DNA from: Patiria pectinifera
Taxonomy: Eukaryota; Echinodermata; Asteroidea; Valvatida; Asterinidae
Assembly (NCBI GenBank): GCA_029964075.1
Contig: CM057149.1
Location: 29,526,197-29,590,196 of the forward strand
Length of the DNA stretch: 64,000 nt
Direction: 5' to 3'
Below, one piece after another: positions 49,601 to 55,600 of the stretch. The notes below the pieces were generated by a model. That model saw only the letters and a list, made by a program, of their open reading frames with translations. It was not told the origin of the DNA and did no database searches. Numbering within the stretch: the first letter of the stretch is position 1; each line of letters opens with the position of its first letter. Made by a program: the position numbers and the translations under genes.

Positions 49601-52600
49601 GGTAGTTATTGTCTAACATTAATGCATGATGTAGGTTTTGAACAGCGCCCCCATGGGAAGATGGTTTCCACCCTCTGAAGAGGCTTTTATTTAAGTGTGA
49701 ATTATGCTCTTCTCGTGCACAAAAACAATTACGCTTCAATTAGAGTCGGGCTGCAAGTTATTCGTACTTTATATAAAGTATTATTTTCCCATTTGATGTC
49801 GCATTAAATAGTGAGTAAATGTTGTAGTGAAAGAAAATATAGCAATTAAAAAAAAAACCGTGATTTTTCTGTGTGTGTCACCCGGAATTCGCTGACCTAC
49901 AACGCTCGCGATCGGTGTGGTAATATTTGTGTAACATTCAATTTCCGAGAATGTTCCCTTAGGGAGACATTCCATAGGGTTGTGCATAAAACTTTCCCAG
50001 CTTTCATGACCTCTAACACCCATTTTACATTATCCTACCATCACGAATTTTGGTTCACTTATATTTTGGACCACGAGCAATCGATCTAGCCAATTTGCGA
50101 CTGTAAAATATTGCCTCTAAACAGGAGTTGTGTCATAAGGAAGACATTGAAATATCTCCTTAATCTACCTTGTCTATACCTAATAAGGTATAACTTATGA
50201 CGAAATATGTCTTCTTCAGTGTGCATTCACAGGAATTTCATTTTGATTCGCACATATAGGACTACACAAGAATCTTCATGGCTGGCGGGCTGCAAAAGCT
50301 TCTTGATCCTAGCCAGAGTGACTTCATTCGGTAAGGCAATATTTCTCAAAATTTGCAAACACTTTTATTCCCCACTCTTGGGAAGTCAAAGGATGTTATA
50401 CGTTTGTACTTTGGGTGGTACTTTGAACAAAATAGGCATTTTTTGTATAGCGAGTAAGTATTTCCTATTTCTATCAAAAATTGACGTTCTTCAAAAGGAT
50501 CCTCCGGTCAAAACGCTTTTAAATATTTTGTTGTTATTTTACTGAGAGTTCTATATCGTTATTTTACCGGAAGTATTAATAAAAGACTCATTTTATTACC
50601 AGGCTTCTTAAAAATTTAGGCTGATGGGTAATGAAGAAAGGGTTCGTGCTAATTCTCAAGGGATTATGCTTTAAAGTACCATCACTTTTACAATGCGTAC
50701 GTTTATGTTATAGTAAGAAACTAAACAATCCATTGTCTTTAATGTGCGAACGCGAATTTAGTGCCCTCCCCCCCCCCAACCTCTTAAGTTGGTTTATTCA
50801 GATGGTTTCGTGTTTTCTCGACTGTGGTGTTTGTTTTGAGAGAACACAATAATTGCCCGAATAATGATGGACAGTATTGTCATCCATCTTCCTCTATATA
50901 GGGCATCTTGCCAATGATTGTGTTGATTTTAGGGTTTTTCTCTTCTTCAGCAATCTGACCTTTCTTGAAGGATGGCCCATGCATCTTCTCGCGGAAAACC
51001 CGAAGAAGTGTGTCTTTTCTTATTTCAAGTAAGTCGAGTTCTTCCTAATGGAAACTGTCAATGATCAACAGACACATCCGCAAATAAAGAATAATTATCT
51101 TTGAACAAAACATGAAAAATGGACGGCAATCTTGCCCATCTGTCTGTTTTTCCCATCTTTTTGTAAGGAGGGGGTAAGATTTCCCAGACTCTGCATTATT
51201 ATCCAGAAAATGAGGATTTCTTGAACAAAGGGATTGTATTTGGTGATTCTTGTTTACAATTTTGATGTTCTCTTTCAAAGGAGGGGAGAGGTTCTGGTGA
51301 AGAACAGCAAGAAATCGGACTGGATTCTTGTGGTCAAATCAGTAAGTCTGACGCTATATCAGGTTTGTTTAATCAAGAGATTTTTAGCAAAACGGCACAG
51401 TTTGCTTGTTGTACACTCTAGAAAACAGTCCCGATCAGACTGACCAGATTGACCCGAAATTCAGGTTCTGTATTGCCTATATTTTGTAGGGTCCAAATTG
51501 ACACTTTTCCTGGTCAAAATAGCACTTTTATGGATTATTTTCCAGATGATTTTGATGCGGAAACCTTGGAACAAAGTATCGTTTTGCATCAAAAAAGTGT
51601 CAATCTTTTCCCCTGATTCAGGCAGAATAGAATCTGGCTTCCGGGGTAAATAATGACCAGGGAATTGTAAGTATGAATACAGCGATGTGATTTGTCATGT
51701 GTCATTCTGTCGCAGGGCAGTTGTTCAGTGATGAAGCTGCTACACACCAAGAAAAAGATGAGGAAGAAAAAGAGGAAAACGAGTCAAACAGGTAACGTTT
51801 TCTTACACACAGTGGCGGCACCAGACTCTAAAATGGGGGAGCAAGTGAGGGGGCGGGTTACAAGAAATATTTTTGGGAGGCAGTCAAAATAACAATGCTA
51901 TATTAGCCAACTGCGTGCACAAAACCAAAATTTCACCCTCTAATTTCAACTATACTTCTTATTCTGAACAGCGAAGGAAATAAACAAACTTTGGGGGAGG
52001 GGACCTAAAGGGCCAATTTCCCCCACCCCCACCCCATCCCCCATAGTACCGCCACCGCTTACACAGCGACGGGTTTGGCCAAATCAATGTTTTTAGAGTA
52101 AGAAATTGGACTCTTAATCTGTAGTATAGTGGTACTATTCTTTGACATTATTGAGAGGAAAAAATCGGAAAGGCTGACTATTGCTTTTAAACCTGGGGTC
52201 GGTTCTGCATAGGGATGGGTGTGTAGATTTCAGTAATGTTTCATGCAGTGGTCTCTTACAAGGATCTACATTTTCTTTTTGATTTACATGTTTATTTTAT
52301 TCAAATATTGAACTTTTCCAGTAGTGTATACATTTTTTTGGTACATTATCTTGCCGTAGTGATCATTAACTATCTTGTCAATTCCCGCACAGGTTCACTG
52401 GACCTAACCACGCAGGGGAAACGCCTCTCCATGCGCGGAGGGTCGTTAGAAAGCTATCAGCAGCGGAAAACACGGGACGAGTTCGAACACTTCATGAGAG
52501 ATCTGAATATTCACGAGGAGGAGCCAGCCAATCAGCCTGGGCAGCAGAGCGTCTCAAAGGGCACAGCGCATGGGCAGATGGAGGGGCAGCTTGCTCAAAA

Positions 52601-55600
52601 TGGCCGAAATACAAATGTAGAATCCAACCAGGGCATCAGGAGAACTATTGACAAACGCTCAGGGCGGCCGGTTTTGCCCACACAAAACTCAATTGTGAGT
52701 GGTACACATAGTGGGATATTCATGTCCAAAAAAGCGTACATTTTTCAGACGCAGATTTCTTAGAACTGGGGAGACATGTTAAAAATAATTTTAAGATATG
52801 GTGATGCAGTGCTGAAAGTAGAGCCTTAATTAAGAAATGGCAATGGTTTAAAGAACGATGGTCAAAAACAGTTTGTCCCACGCGTCTATGATATAACACA
52901 GTGGCACTGCGTGCACAAATAACTGGCAGCAATAATGTACAATTAGGTCTACATGCCCGACAGAGACTTGGACAAACCAGTGTTCGACCACCTTTCTGTA
53001 AATGACCGCTATTTTTGTAACTTCAGCTTTATTCTCTATATACGCCGTTTTCATTATAACCCACCAATATCTTGTAGTCTAGGAATAGGCCCATCTTCAA
53101 CATGTCTCCCAAATTTCGAGGAACCTGCCTCTGACAAAGTGTAAACGTTTTTTTGACCTAAGCATATTTTATAATATCAAAGTCTATGAAGGGGCCGGTC
53201 GTTGATTGTCTGATGTATTTTTTTTTGGTTATAAATGAAATGATTGGATTATTAGTGATGGCAATAAACTTCATCCTGTCAGCATTGTCCGTACTCCTTA
53301 AGGCTTGGTATCATTGACAAATATTTTCAGATTGCCACATCTAATACTTTTTTCCCTTCAAAATGTGAGTGCTGCTAAAACAATATCAAAGTCCGGATTT
53401 TGCCCCTGCAGGTCCATTTATCGAGACTTCCCTCGTATGTGGCTACATCAGGCCAACCAACCAACAGTGAGAACGAAATGAGTAAGTGCATTTGTGACTA
53501 ATTTTTATTTCGTGATTAAAATGTGAAAGAATTTGCATGCTTAGAAAAATATATGCATCCATTTAAAATTAGATGCATTTTATGCTTACCCAAAAAAGTA
53601 GAGAACAATACAAAGAAAAACACATATGGATCATTTTATATATATTATGGATCCTTTTTTCTGTCCCTGTTACATCCGACATCTGTGATTTTATCATTCC
53701 AATGCACTCCTAATGCACTCGTCCTCCAAGAGTGATTATAAATAGCAAACAATTACCTACCAAACAAATGTTTAAAAAATCATTTACAGGGAATGTAAAA
53801 CATTTGCTTTTGCTGCAATTTTCAGAAATAAATGGATTTGGAGGATTAGTATGTTATTGCAAATATTGTTACACTGACTTGTTTCACGTTTTGGGTTCGT
53901 ATATGCTGGAAAAACCAAGAAAACCAATCATATTCTTGTAGTCTGGTTCCCTGACCCCTTTTAAGATGAAACGGAGCAATTTATAGACTTTGGGGAATTG
54001 TAAGATCATAGAATCAGTCTAGCAGGCTTGTAGTCTTCACAGGTGTGTAATCAATTGCAAAGAAAATGCAGACGAACTCAATATGAAAAATTAGGAGCAC
54101 TTTTTGGAAAAAAAGCCAGTTTCCTCCAACGCTGGTCGGCCGACCAGCGTTGGAAAAATACAGTTTTTCTTGAAAATGCTAGCATACCAGGAGCCACAAC
54201 TTTACAGGATGCTTGAGACTGTCATTCCCTAACAATCCAGTAAGATATTTCGTGATAATTTGATCATTTCGTTTTTTGATGTTTGCAAATGTTGTATCTT
54301 CCCTTTAAAGTCATAACTTGATTGTCAAATTAATAAGTAACCAAGGTCACAGGGACAGAAAAATGTCACAGTTTGGCCTCAAAATTTATAGAATGACCCA
54401 GAGCACCACCCGGTGTGGTATGCCTTTTTAAAATACTTGCTGTTAACCCAGACAATATTTTCGCAGTTGAAGATTAACTGATTAAAACTCAGCGAAAATG
54501 GTATGAACTCATGTTTAAAATCACGACACAGTGCCGAACATATCCAAAAGGACTATAAAGTCTTCTTCAAAAACGCGTGCAGAGTAATTTATTTTGTGTT
54601 ACCCGTTCATGTCTTGTCCTGTTCCAATTGGGATCAGTAATTATTGTTACCACTTGAAAAGAGCTTTAAGGTGACTCTCTTCTCCTTCTACCACAGATTC
54701 CCAGCGAGAGGCAAGACATCAAGAACCAGTGGGGCAGAGAAAGACCGTAGCAACCGAAATTGTCGACGAAGTCGTCAAGAAAGAGGTGCATGTCAACATC
54801 TCAAATTCAAGTGGAAGAAAAATGTCCACACCAAGCATAATGGTGTATGGAATAAAACTATATCGAAATTCCCTATTTTACCTCTATTCAAATTTTTTGC
54901 TTGGTACTACCCTGCTACATTTTCTTTAAAAATTAATTTTGAAAGAAAATCCTCATTTGTTATTTTGTTTCCTTTTGAAAAGGATGATGACGTTGAAGCA
55001 GTATGGGTACAAGTTCAAACCTTGATCAAGGGATCATACTTTGTAAGTTAATTCATGCATTCGTTATCTCTTTTCTAATCCCATAGTAAGAAAACTATCT
55101 TGTTGCAAATGTTTATCCAGAATGTTATTTACGATGTTTATAACTTTCGTGCAGCAGCAGCAAAACGAAATGGTTACCTCGAGAAAAAAAAATGGTTAAG
55201 AAAAACCCCAACAGAATTAAACCAAACAACACACGGCAGAACGATTTTGAATATTTATTTCCCCTGATTTAAATGTACAAGATCACTTTGTGTGGGTGAC
55301 AGTTTTGTTTGTTTGTACATTTTTCCGAAGGGACTATCCGACATGTTGTTTGATGCTCAGCCGAGTTTCTCCGTTGTCAGTAATGGAGCAGAATGCATCC
55401 TCATGTCGAAGAAGTTCTACCGCGAGCATGCCACGCCCAGAATGCTGACACGCTTGCGAAGAGAGGTTAGTTTGTTTGAACTCTTATTAACTCTTTAGGG
55501 ATGCTGTGGTCCAATGGTTACGGTGTTCGACTCGTGTGCCGTAGTACACGGGTTCGAATCCTGGCCTTTGGAACATGGTGCTTGTGCTCTTGAGCAAGGC

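Larger units (their letters stand above)
24508..50950 (+). other. 26 kb intron of the CNBD2-like gene
   Basis: Between the exons ending at 24507 and starting at 50951 the plus strand shows no exon I can defend, although phase requires one. The intron holds four minus-strand lectin genes and most of the window's transposons and tandem duplications. A 93-codon open frame at 26381-26662 matches nothing I know. The stretch 48.97-50.95 kb is AT-rich with no recognised element. Confidence 0.7.

Noticed and set aside
55499..55570. tRNA gene
   Set aside because: The A and B boxes are present, but no clean acceptor and anticodon stems form and the sequence continues into a SINE body.
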